This document shows positions 1-6,176 of a DNA stretch of 11,614 nucleotides, one piece after another. The stretch's first letter is position 1, and each line of letters starts with the position of its first letter. The notes beneath the pieces were generated by a model. It saw nothing but the letters and a program-made list of their open reading frames with translations. It was not told the DNA's origin and did no database searches. The position numbers and the translations under genes were made by a program. The stretch covers positions 1-11,614 of the forward strand of contig CAYFMP010000103.1 of assembly GCA_964344215.1 (NCBI GenBank), written 5' to 3'. This DNA comes from CAYFMP01 sp964344215. Its GTDB lineage: Bacteria > Pseudomonadota > Alphaproteobacteria > Rhodospirillales > Casp-alpha2.

Positions 1-17
1 GATGCCCCACATCGCCT

Positions 18-88
18 TCGCATCCTCTCCTAGCCGGCAGGCCGCAAAACCGATCTCAGCCGCTTCCATATCAACGTGACCCGCTCTA
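18..88 (-). repeat. Left copy of a 71-bp repeat (inverted partner at the right end)
   Basis: Read on the minus strand from the TAG stop of the first SGNH hydrolase gene outward, this segment aligns without gaps to 11544-11614 on the plus strand. I count 4 mismatches in 71 (left positions 32, 48, 73 and 77); the longest exact run is 24 bp (49-72). Similarity stops on the gene side directly at the stop codon (89 and 90 both differ). None of the frames through the element is well conserved between the copies: a stop in one is sense in the other and most differences change an amino acid, so it looks non-coding. Toward the outer end it has a purine-rich AGGAGAGG followed at once by ATG. The element family is not one I recognise. 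Confidence 0.85.
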
Positions 89-1261
89 GCGGCGCCTTTT
101 CAGTGGCAAGTCGCCGGCCCGGATCAGGCCTTCGCAGATCAGCCGGCCGATTTTCGCGGACCCCTTCTCGGTGGTGTGGGCGCTGTCGAAGAAATCGCCC
201 GGCTCGACCTTCATTTGCATCGCCACGTCGACGCACTTCAGGCGCTCGGCCCGGCAGTGGGCGCGAACGACGTCGAGATAGGCGTTCTGCTTGAAGAATA
301 GATCGAGGGCGCCGCTGACGACGCCGTCCTCGATCCGGATGATGCCCCACGGGTTGGTGACGTAGGCGGGCACGGCCCCGAACGCTTTGATCTCGCGGGT
401 CAGCCGGTCCAGCCGTCGGCCCAGCGCGGCCGTCTGCGTCGCGTAGGCCTGTCGAGCTTCGGACACTCGTTTTTCGTACTCGTCGGAACCGATGACGATC
501 GTCCGGTCGGCGAGTTTGCGGTAGCGAGCTTCCGTTTCGTCCTGCATCCGCGGTTTACCCGCTTCGTGCCCGGCCCCGAAGAACTCGGCTTTCGGAGCGA
601 TCGCGACGCCCGACCGCCACGCCTTTATGTTGCCTTTGACGACGCGATAGAGGCCGTGCAGGACGCTGTTCATCCGGGCCCACTTGCGGAGGCTCTTCCA
701 GGGGTCGTGCGGGGTGACGGCCTCGGTGAAGGTGCGGACGTCGTCCATCTTGGACTGGGCGTCGCTTTCGACGTAGAGCTCGTTGATGCCGGCATAGACG
801 ACGACCAGCTTCGGCGCCAGGCCGTCGATGTGGTTGAGCCAGATCTCGAAGTTCCGGATGTTGCCGCGGGTCGATTGGCCGGTGATGCCGGCGTTGGCGA
901 CGTCGGCCTCGTAACCCTTCTCACGAAGGCACGCCCCCAGAACGTCGGGCCAGGTCGCGCCCTGGTCGACGAAGCGTTCGTCCGTGGTGCTGCCGCCCAA
1001 GGTCATGAGGTCGGCGTTTTCCGGCTCGCCGAAGGTGCCGCGCAGCCCATAGTAGTCGCGGATGTAGCGGACCGGCTCGGCGCGCGGATACTTGTCGGAA
1101 ACGTCCAGACGCCAATCGACGTTGCGATAGATGCTCAGCGACCACAGCTGCGGCGAACGGAACCACGACCCGAACACCGCCTCGACAATCAGCAGGCCGA
1201 CCAACAAGAGGCCGGCGTTCCAGGCCAGAACGCGGAGCCAGCGGCGCGGCCCGGCCGTCAT
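86..1261 (-). CDS. Membrane-anchored SGNH/GDSL-family hydrolase (first of two)
   Basis: 391-residue protein of the SGNH hydrolase superfamily (esterases and acyl-transfer or deacetylating enzymes). One hydrophobic segment at about residues 12-30 behind an Arg-containing N terminus predicts a signal anchor with the catalytic part in the periplasm. Block I is the variant GGSTT (nucleophile Ser91), block II is the NAGITGQS stretch (123-130), block III is GIN with Asn160, and block V is DSAH (Asp359, His362), so the full catalytic set is present. The middle (about 170-290) is long, charged and probably helical, unlike minimal GDSL enzymes. The start has GGGAG 7 nt upstream, 31 nt after the preceding SGNH gene stop, so the two are probably cotranscribed. 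The TAG stop is the first codon of the terminal repeat. Substrate is unknown; acylated surface glycans are only a guess. Confidence 0.85.
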   Translation of the reverse strand: MTAGPRRWLRVLAWNAGLLLVGLLIVEAVFGSWFRSPQLWSLSIYRNVDWRLDVSDKYPRAEPVRYIRDYYGLRGTFGEPENADLMTLGGSTTDERFVDQGATWPDVLGACLREKGYEADVANAGITGQSTRGNIRNFEIWLNHIDGLAPKLVVVYAGINELYVESDAQSKMDDVRTFTEAVTPHDPWKSLRKWARMNSVLHGLYRVVKGNIKAWRSGVAIAPKAEFFGAGHEAGKPRMQDETEARYRKLADRTIVIGSDEYEKRVSEARQAYATQTAALGRRLDRLTREIKAFGAVPAYVTNPWGIIRIEDGVVSGALDLFFKQNAYLDVVRAHCRAERLKCVDVAMQMKVEPGDFFDSAHTTEKGSAKIGRLICEGLIRAGDLPLKRRR

Positions 1262-1292
1262 CGGCCCGCTCCCGATTGCGGCGGCGGCCGGC

Positions 1293-2432
1293 TCACATCA
1301 GTCTCCGGGCGAAGGCGTCGGCGATGTGTTCGGCGATGGTTTCGGAACCTTCCTCGTTGTAGTGGACGTAATCGTAGAACAGCCCGGCCTGGCGCGGATC
1401 GGCGTCGAACAGCTTCTCCAGGTCGATGGTCATCACCCGGTTGGTTTCCCCGACTTCGCGGATCGTCTGATTGAAGACGGCGTGCATGTCGAGATAGCTG
1501 GCGCCGACGTTGGCGAACATCTCGGTCCGGCTCGGAACGACGGTACCGCTGGTCGGCTGCGTCATCAATACCGGTTCGATGCCGAAGATACGGGCGCTGG
1601 AAACGAACAGCTCGAGGCTTTTCGAGAAGTTGTCGACGAGCGCCCGCGCCTCCGGACTCAACCCGTATTCGGCCAGGCGCCTGATTTCGGTCTTGCGGCG
1701 GGGATGGTCGATCAGCGGCGCCGTCTTTTGCGGCGCGTATTCGATTTCCAGACGCCGGAGTGTCGTCATGATCAGGTTGTAGGTATAGGGTACGGTTGCG
1801 TTCTTGAAGGCCTTGAGCAGGCCGCTGAAGTCGCGCGGCACATCCGGCAACTCCTTGAACTGACCGATCAGGCCGTATTCGTAGTCAACGCCTCCCGACC
1901 AGTAATTGGCCCGGAGCGAAAGGTCGTTGGCGTTGTGCATCATGACCACGAAGTCGGGTTCGAGCGGCACGACCTTGTTGATCAGGATGTTGTTGGAGTG
2001 CATCGAGTTGTTGCCGAGATAAGCCGCGTTGTAGGCGTTGACCTTCCTGCCGGTGCGGGCTTCGAGCTTGCGTCCGGCGAGGTAGGGAAAGCGGAGTTTT
2101 TCGTCGACGTTGATGCTCTGGGTGGTGGAGCCGCCGAGAAAGACCAGCTTGAGATCGGGATCTGTGTGAACTGCCGAGGGTTCGATAAAACCGTCGTCGT
2201 CGGCCCGCATCAAGATGTTGCGGTCCTTACCGTCGATGCGGACATGGGTTTCAAGGGTCTTGCCGGGGGTGTTTTCGCGAAGTTGGATGTAGCGCTTGCG
2301 GACGTCGGCGAAATCGATGCCGCGCTCGCGATAGATGCCGCCGACGATGGTTTCCGTCACCGCCAGCCCGGCCACGAACGTTACGGCAAGTGCCGCCACG
2401 ACGATCAGGGTGAACCCGTGTTTTCGCTTCAT
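1293..2432 (-). CDS. Membrane-anchored SGNH/GDSL-family hydrolase (second of two)
   Basis: 379-residue SGNH superfamily protein. A basic start (MKRKHG) followed by a hydrophobic segment at about residues 7-29 indicates a signal anchor, placing the enzyme domain in the periplasm. Catalytic blocks: LGGSTTQS with Ser102, the conserved-Gly region around 139-142 (LGNN), HNAND with Asn169, and DYVH with Asp354 and His357. It shares the GGSTT form of block I with the neighbour at 86-1261, but outside the blocks the two sequences differ greatly, so this is not a recent duplication. It lies 61 nt after the TPR-oxygenase gene in the same direction. The ribosome site is weak (purine-rich GGAAAAG about 10 nt upstream). 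Whether it acts as an esterase, deacetylase or acyltransferase accessory cannot be told from sequence. Confidence 0.84.
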   Translation of the reverse strand: MKRKHGFTLIVVAALAVTFVAGLAVTETIVGGIYRERGIDFADVRKRYIQLRENTPGKTLETHVRIDGKDRNILMRADDDGFIEPSAVHTDPDLKLVFLGGSTTQSINVDEKLRFPYLAGRKLEARTGRKVNAYNAAYLGNNSMHSNNILINKVVPLEPDFVVMMHNANDLSLRANYWSGGVDYEYGLIGQFKELPDVPRDFSGLLKAFKNATVPYTYNLIMTTLRRLEIEYAPQKTAPLIDHPRRKTEIRRLAEYGLSPEARALVDNFSKSLELFVSSARIFGIEPVLMTQPTSGTVVPSRTEMFANVGASYLDMHAVFNQTIREVGETNRVMTIDLEKLFDADPRQAGLFYDYVHYNEEGSETIAEHIADAFARRLM

Positions 2433-2451
2433 GGCGTCCCGCTTTTCCGCC

Positions 2452-2469
2452 TCGGCGTTCTCCCGCCGA
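2452..2469. other. Hairpin between the TPR-oxygenase and SGNH genes
   Basis: A perfect 6-bp inverted repeat (TCGGCG / CGCCGA) with a 6-nt loop sits in the 61-nt gap. In the direction of transcription (minus) it is not followed by a U-run, so it is not a standard intrinsic terminator; it could affect mRNA processing or stability, or be chance in GC-rich DNA. Confidence 0.3.
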
Positions 2470-2493
2470 CGTTCCTTTTAGGCCGGACCCGTC

Positions 2494-4224
2494 TCACCCG
2501 TCCAGCCCCAGCACGTCGAAGGCGACGCTGATCCGCAAGTCGTCGGAGGCGAACGGCACGGTGCGGTGATAGACATAGGAAGGGAACAGCACCATCAGTC
2601 CTTGCTCGGGCCGGATCAGCCGTAGCGGCGGCTCGACCCGCCAGTGGAAATCGTCGGGCGGCCGGCCGAATTCGATCCATCCCGCGCGATCGGGGTCGTC
2701 CTCCCTGACGACGGCAGGAAGCCTCGGGTAATAGACGCCCGACAGCCAGGCCGCCGGATGGATATGGGCGAGCTGGTAGCCCTGCGATTCCATCGCCACC
2801 CCCCAGGCGCTCAGGCCCAGCCGCTCGGGGCGCTGAGCCAGGAACGGATGGCCGGGATCGATGGCGTGGGATTCGCGGTAGGCCTCGACGGCAGCCCGCA
2901 CCATCGCTTCGAAGGCGGCCATGACGCCGCCGGGCTCGGCGGCCGGCCCGCCAAGCAGTTCGCCCGAATGGCGACCGTGGCGGGTGGCATGGCTGGCCGG
3001 CGCATGGATCAGGGAGGGGTGGGCCAGGACATGCTCCGCGAGCGCGTCGTTGAAGACCCCGACATCGTCGAAACCGGGCGGGGCGGCGATGCGGACCGGC
3101 TCAAGCAGGCGCTCGAAATCGAGCAACTCGCCGGCGCCGGCGGCGTCGCCGGCCTCGCTGAGCGCGATGGCCTTGAAGGCGAGCACGCTGGTGTTGCCGG
3201 GATGGCCGGCCAGATATGCGTTGCAGGCCTCGACCGCCGCTGCCGGCTCGCCCCGCTCCAGCATCAGATCGCCGAGATTGACAACCACCTTGTCGTAATC
3301 GGGCGCCATCTCCATGGCCCGGCGGCAGGCGGCCTCGGCGTCGTCCGGTCGGCCCAGTTGTTTCAGTGCGAAGCCGATGTTGACTTGGGCGCCGACGTGG
3401 GACGGATCGGCCACGAGGGCTCGTCCATAGGCGGCAATGGCGTCCTCGAACCGCCCGGTGTCTTGAGCGACGATTCCTAGGTTGTAGTGCGCCTCGGCGA
3501 ACCCGGGCGCCAACTCGGCGGCTCTGGCGAACGCCGCTTCCGCCTCCATCAGCCGTCCCTGTTCCTGCAGGACGGTGCCCAGGTTGCTCTGCGATTCGGC
3601 CATACCGGGCGCCAGTTCCAAGGCTTTTCGGTAGGTTGCCTCGGCCTCTTCGAGACGGCCCAGGGCTTTGAGCACGTTGCCCAGATTGAAGTGGGCACGT
3701 GCGAACCGGGGATCGCCAGCCACGCAGCGGCGATAGGCAGCTTCGGCATCGACCATGCGGCCCATGGCTTCGAGCACGATGCCCAGGTTGAACCGCCCGT
3801 CCAGGTATGCGGGATCGGCCTCGAGGGCACGCCCGTAGGCGGCCTCGGCGTCGGCCAGCCGCCCCATCGCCCTGAGCACATTGCCGGTGTTGTTGAGCGC
3901 TTCGGCAAAACCGGGCCGAAAGGCACTCGCCGTCTCCAGCAGGGATAGGGCGTGATCGGGGTCGCCCAGCTCAAAAACGGCGACACCCGCCAGGTTGAGA
4001 GCGTCCGGATTGTCGGGCTCGGTTTCGAGCGCGCCGCGGGCCAGCGCCAGGGCTTCGGCCGGACGGCCGCCCTGCAACGCGGCGGCCGCTCGACCGAGGG
4101 TGGCGGCGATGGCCGGTGGCGATGCGGTCTTGGATGTCGCGGGTCTGCGCGCAGCGGCAGCAGGCTTCTTGCGGCGCGCCTTTCTCGCTGCCGGCGGGCG
4201 GCGGCTTTTCTTCTGTTTCCTCAA
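2494..4224 (-). CDS. TPR-repeat protein with C-terminal putative 2OG-Fe(II) oxygenase domain
   Basis: 576 residues from a TTG start. Residues 2-32 are very rich in Lys, Arg, Ala and Pro. Residues 41-346 form nine tetratricopeptide repeats in exact 34-residue register, plus a degenerate tenth to 380; typical units read A-x-x-N-L-G ... G-R-x-x-E-A. The last ~145 residues match the putative 2OG-Fe(II) oxygenase family (TIGR02466/PF13759 type): HIHP with His487 and His489, LSGVYYP (494-500), FPSYVYHRTVPF with His553, and RISVAFD with Arg564, giving candidate iron ligands and the 2-oxoglutarate Arg. The open frame continues 218 codons upstream, but that part is antisense shadow over yjbQ and the small membrane gene. 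The TTG overlaps the previous TGA as TTGA and has GGAAGA 7 nt upstream, suggesting translational coupling. No signal peptide, so probably cytoplasmic. The hydroxylation substrate is unknown. Confidence 0.85.
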   Translation of the reverse strand: MRKQKKSRRPPAARKARRKKPAAAARRPATSKTASPPAIAATLGRAAAALQGGRPAEALALARGALETEPDNPDALNLAGVAVFELGDPDHALSLLETASAFRPGFAEALNNTGNVLRAMGRLADAEAAYGRALEADPAYLDGRFNLGIVLEAMGRMVDAEAAYRRCVAGDPRFARAHFNLGNVLKALGRLEEAEATYRKALELAPGMAESQSNLGTVLQEQGRLMEAEAAFARAAELAPGFAEAHYNLGIVAQDTGRFEDAIAAYGRALVADPSHVGAQVNIGFALKQLGRPDDAEAACRRAMEMAPDYDKVVVNLGDLMLERGEPAAAVEACNAYLAGHPGNTSVLAFKAIALSEAGDAAGAGELLDFERLLEPVRIAAPPGFDDVGVFNDALAEHVLAHPSLIHAPASHATRHGRHSGELLGGPAAEPGGVMAAFEAMVRAAVEAYRESHAIDPGHPFLAQRPERLGLSAWGVAMESQGYQLAHIHPAAWLSGVYYPRLPAVVREDDPDRAGWIEFGRPPDDFHWRVEPPLRLIRPEQGLMVLFPSYVYHRTVPFASDDLRISVAFDVLGLDG

Positions 4225-4505
4225 GGCGCCGTCTTCCCGTCTTCGGCCGGAACCGGGGTGCCTTCGATGAGGCCGCGCAGTGTTTCCGACAGCGCGTTCC
4301 GGTAATGGTCCGGCGCCGTGAACCAGACCACCGCCCACAGCACCATGGTCGCATACAGCGCCACCATACCGAGCCGCTTCAGCCGTGGCTTGACTTCGTT
4401 CTCGAAGCGCTGTTTGGCCGGGCCATCGATGTCGCGATAGGCGCGTCGTGCCAATACGCCCAGCACCGGCAGCCCGACCGCGACTGCGATCACCCACCAC
4501 TTCAT
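4221..4505 (-). CDS. Small two-helix membrane protein of unknown function
   Basis: 94 residues. Two hydrophobic segments, about 3-19 and 45-63, are separated by a charged loop rich in Lys, Arg, Asp and Glu (20-44), so both ends probably lie on the same side of the inner membrane. The C-terminal 30 residues are soluble and end in a Pro/Glu/Asp-containing tail. No catalytic motif or family is recognised. The start has AAGGA 8 nt upstream. It lies 30 nt after yjbQ, and its TGA overlaps the TTG start of the TPR-oxygenase gene, so its translation probably feeds that of the downstream gene. That coupling is the only functional hint: it may act with, or simply be expressed alongside, the TPR protein. 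Confidence 0.75.
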   Translation of the reverse strand: MKWWVIAVAVGLPVLGVLARRAYRDIDGPAKQRFENEVKPRLKRLGMVALYATMVLWAVVWFTAPDHYRNALSETLRGLIEGTPVPAEDGKTAP

Positions 4506-4535
4506 GGCCGTTGTCCTTGCCGCCGCCCGACCGCC

Positions 4536-4955
4536 CTAGCCCGCACTCAGGTGCAGGACCACCTGGCGGCGGTGCGGGCGGATGCGGTGTTCGAACAGGT
4601 AGATTCCCTGCCAGGTGCCGAGCGTCAATCTGCCGTCGCTGACCGGAATGGTCAGCGACACGTCGGTCAAGGCGCTCCTGATGTGGGCCGGCATGTCGTC
4701 GACGCCCTCGGAGGTATGACGGTACAACGACGAATCCTCGGGAACCAGGCGCTTGAAGAAGGTGTCGAGGTCGCGCTGGACGTCGGCGTCGGCGTTCTCC
4801 TGAATGGTCAGCGAGGCGCTGGTATGCCGGCAAAACACCGTCAGCGTGCCGCTGGAGACGTCCTGTCCGGCCAGCCAAGCGGCGACTTGACCGGTGATTT
4901 CCGTCAATCCCTGGCCGCGGGTTTCGATCGCGAGGGTCGTTTGTCTGTGGCTCAT
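4536..4955 (-). CDS. yjbQ: YjbQ/UPF0047 family protein (secondary thiamine-phosphate synthase type)
   Basis: 139 residues, the normal length for the YjbQ/UPF0047 family. Hallmarks: CRHTSASLTIQENAD at about 42-56 (His44, Glu53, Asn54, Asp56), YRHTSEGVDDMPAHI at 78-92 (His80, Asp86, Asp87, His91) and GTWQGIYLFEHR at 113-124. These His and acidic residues form the conserved surface site of this trimeric family. The family is named for a weak thiamine-phosphate synthase activity reported for E. coli YjbQ; the physiological role is unsettled and no thiamine gene is present in the window. The start follows a 46-nt gap that contains a strong hairpin, with no convincing ribosome site. Cytoplasmic; probably in the operon begun by the acidic hypothetical gene at 5370. 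Confidence 0.93.
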   Translation of the reverse strand: MSHRQTTLAIETRGQGLTEITGQVAAWLAGQDVSSGTLTVFCRHTSASLTIQENADADVQRDLDTFFKRLVPEDSSLYRHTSEGVDDMPAHIRSALTDVSLTIPVSDGRLTLGTWQGIYLFEHRIRPHRRQVVLHLSAG

Positions 4956-4974
4956 GCGCCGTCTCTATGTCGGG

Positions 4975-4995
4975 CCGCGGCCGGTTCGGCCGCGG
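4975..4995. other. Strong 9-bp GC hairpin in an operon gap
   Basis: A perfect inverted repeat of CCGCGGCCG and CGGCCGCGG separated by a 3-nt loop (4984-4986). It starts 7 nt after the stop of the acidic hypothetical gene and ends 20 nt before the yjbQ start. There is no U-run on either side, so it is not a typical Rho-independent terminator. It could protect the upstream message end or attenuate transcription into yjbQ. Confidence 0.55.
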
Positions 4996-5001
4996 GATCG
5001 G

Positions 5002-5370
5002 TCAGCCATCGGAAAAGCGCCTCTCGCCCTCGCCCTTGGCCAACGATTCGGCGGCCTTGCGGATACGCTCGTTCTTGATGTCGCGCAGCAGTTCGCAGAC
5101 CTGGTCGCGCATGTCGTCCTGATCGCTGGCGTCGGCGTCGTCGGGGAGGAGCTTGTTGAGCTTGATGATCAGGGTCATTACGTTGTTGTCGTCGTCCTCG
5201 CGGATGAACAGTTGCTGAATGGTGACAGTGGCGCACTCCTTGAGCACCTGCGGCGAATGCGCCTGCATGATCAATTGAATAAAGCCCGTGTCCGGATCCT
5301 CGAACACCCTTTCCCAGTCGGTAACACCGTCCGGGGTCAGGGGCCAGGGATGGGTGCCGGTTTCCGTCAT
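5002..5370 (-). CDS. Acidic conserved-looking hypothetical protein
   Basis: 122 residues, no signal peptide, no membrane segment, not matched to a family I can name. The N-terminal part is Trp/Pro-containing (PWPLTPDGVTDWERVFEDPDTG, residues 8-29), the middle holds a hydrophobic core (about 30-55 and 64-74), and 75-90 is a run dominated by Asp. The C-terminal third is charged and probably helical (RDIKNERIRKAAESLAKGEG). Ordinary codon use and a sensible fold-like pattern support a real gene. There is no Shine-Dalgarno sequence before the ATG; instead a promoter-like pair places transcription start almost at the ATG, consistent with a leaderless message. It is the first gene of the leftward run that continues into yjbQ. 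Function unknown. Confidence 0.75.
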   Translation of the reverse strand: MTETGTHPWPLTPDGVTDWERVFEDPDTGFIQLIMQAHSPQVLKECATVTIQQLFIREDDDNNVMTLIIKLNKLLPDDADASDQDDMRDQVCELLRDIKNERIRKAAESLAKGEGERRFSDG

Positions 5371-5379
5371 GGTGGCAGA

Positions 5380-5408
5380 ATGATAGAGCCGGAGTCGGGT
5401 CGATTCAA
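5380..5408 (-). promoter_or_regulatory. Sigma70-like promoter for the leftward six-gene run, possibly leaderless
   Basis: On the minus strand, TTGAAT (5403-5408) and TATCAT (5380-5385) are separated by exactly 17 nt. They match the TTGACA/TATAAT consensus at 4 and 5 of 6 positions. Only 9 nt separate the -10 box from the ATG at 5370, so transcription would begin within about 3 nt of the start codon, in line with the missing ribosome site. Seen in sequence; activity is inferred. Confidence 0.5.
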
Positions 5409-5444
5409 TCGGCGAGAGCGAAAAAACCTCTCTCTACCAAACCT

Positions 5445-6164
5445 TTATCCGATCCGATGCAGGGCCGCGCCGTGCCGATGGAGCCAGGCCCGGGCTTCCT
5501 CCTTGGCCGGCGTCAGGCGCTGAACGAGGCGCCAGAAGGCCGGGCCGTGGTGCAGTTCCTCGAGGTGCGCCACTTCGTGGGCGACGACGTAGTCGAGCAC
5601 GAATTCGGGCGCCAGGAAAAGACGCCAGCAGAAACTCAGGTTGCCGTTCGGCGCGCACGACCCCCACCGCGAGCGGGTGTCGCGCAAGCTGATTCGTCCC
5701 GGTTCCCTGCCCAAATCGGCCGCCTTGTCGCGGACCCGGCCGGCGATTTCCCGACGGGCCTCTCGCTTGAGCCAGTCGGCGAGGCGCCTGGGTGTGTGTT
5801 CGGCGCGGCCGGAGACGCGGATTTCGCCATCCTCCCGCCATACCCCGCGGCGGCCACCGGGGCAATGGCGAATGGCGTGGTCGACGCCGAGAACCGGAAT
5901 GACTGAGCCGTTGGCCAGCGGCACGTGGGGAGGCAGGTCGTCCAGCTGGTCGGCGATCCAGTCGGCCTTGTCGCCGACCAGGGCGCGGCCGTCCCCAACC
6001 GACGCCCGCGCCGGCAGGGTGACGACGACCCCGTCCGGCCCCTTCCCGCAGCCCGGGGCGATACGCAAGATCAAGCGCCGTGCCCGGCGATTGCGCCGGA
6101 ACGTCACCGGCACAGGGCGGCCCAGGATGTCCAGGGTCTCGATCAACAGCGACGGTTTGCCCAT
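5445..6164 (-). CDS. YgjP-like zinc metallopeptidase domain protein (DUF45, M48-related)
   Basis: 239 residues, the usual length for the YgjP/DUF45 (PF01863) family. The zinc site is HEVAHLEELHHGPAFW: His196, Glu197, His200 and third ligand His206. Just before it is the family signature TRSRWGSC (163-170), then GNLSF and RLFLAPEFVLDYVVAHE. The N-terminal half has the RRNRRARRLILRI strand pattern typical of the family. No signal peptide, so cytoplasmic. Substrates of this family are not established, although some members sit beside restriction genes; nothing like that is here. It is the last gene of the five-gene run, 12 nt after the lyase gene, with no clear ribosome site of its own, suggesting coupled translation. 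Confidence 0.9.
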   Translation of the reverse strand: MGKPSLLIETLDILGRPVPVTFRRNRRARRLILRIAPGCGKGPDGVVVTLPARASVGDGRALVGDKADWIADQLDDLPPHVPLANGSVIPVLGVDHAIRHCPGGRRGVWREDGEIRVSGRAEHTPRRLADWLKREARREIAGRVRDKAADLGREPGRISLRDTRSRWGSCAPNGNLSFCWRLFLAPEFVLDYVVAHEVAHLEELHHGPAFWRLVQRLTPAKEEARAWLHRHGAALHRIG

Positions 6165-6176
6165 AGGCCGTGCGGT

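Noticed and set aside
1..70. Short frames through the terminal repeat, including an ATG at 69 read leftward
   Set aside because: The two repeat copies differ mostly at amino-acid-changing positions in every frame and have no better-supported start; coding cannot be shown.
81..100. CCGCT/AGCGG hairpin followed by TTTT on the plus strand, terminator-like
   Set aside because: The loop would be only 2 nt, the T-run is separated by four bases, and half of it lies inside the SGNH coding region; no plus-strand gene ends here visibly.
566..2531. Long plus-strand open frames opposite the SGNH genes (302 and 466 codons)
   Set aside because: No family motif, biased composition, and complete overlap with genes carrying catalytic motifs on the minus strand; typical antisense shadows in high-GC DNA.
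4225..4878. 218 extra in-frame codons upstream of the TPR-oxygenase start (open frame back to 4878)
   Set aside because: They overlap yjbQ and the small membrane gene on the same strand, are Arg/Pro/Gly-rich as GC-rich shadow frames are, and there is a TTG with a good ribosome site at 4224.
5409..5444. GAGAG/CTCTC with a six-base A/T run, possible terminator after the metallopeptidase gene
   Set aside because: The T-run falls in the loop rather than after the stem, and the stem is only 5 bp; not a convincing intrinsic terminator.
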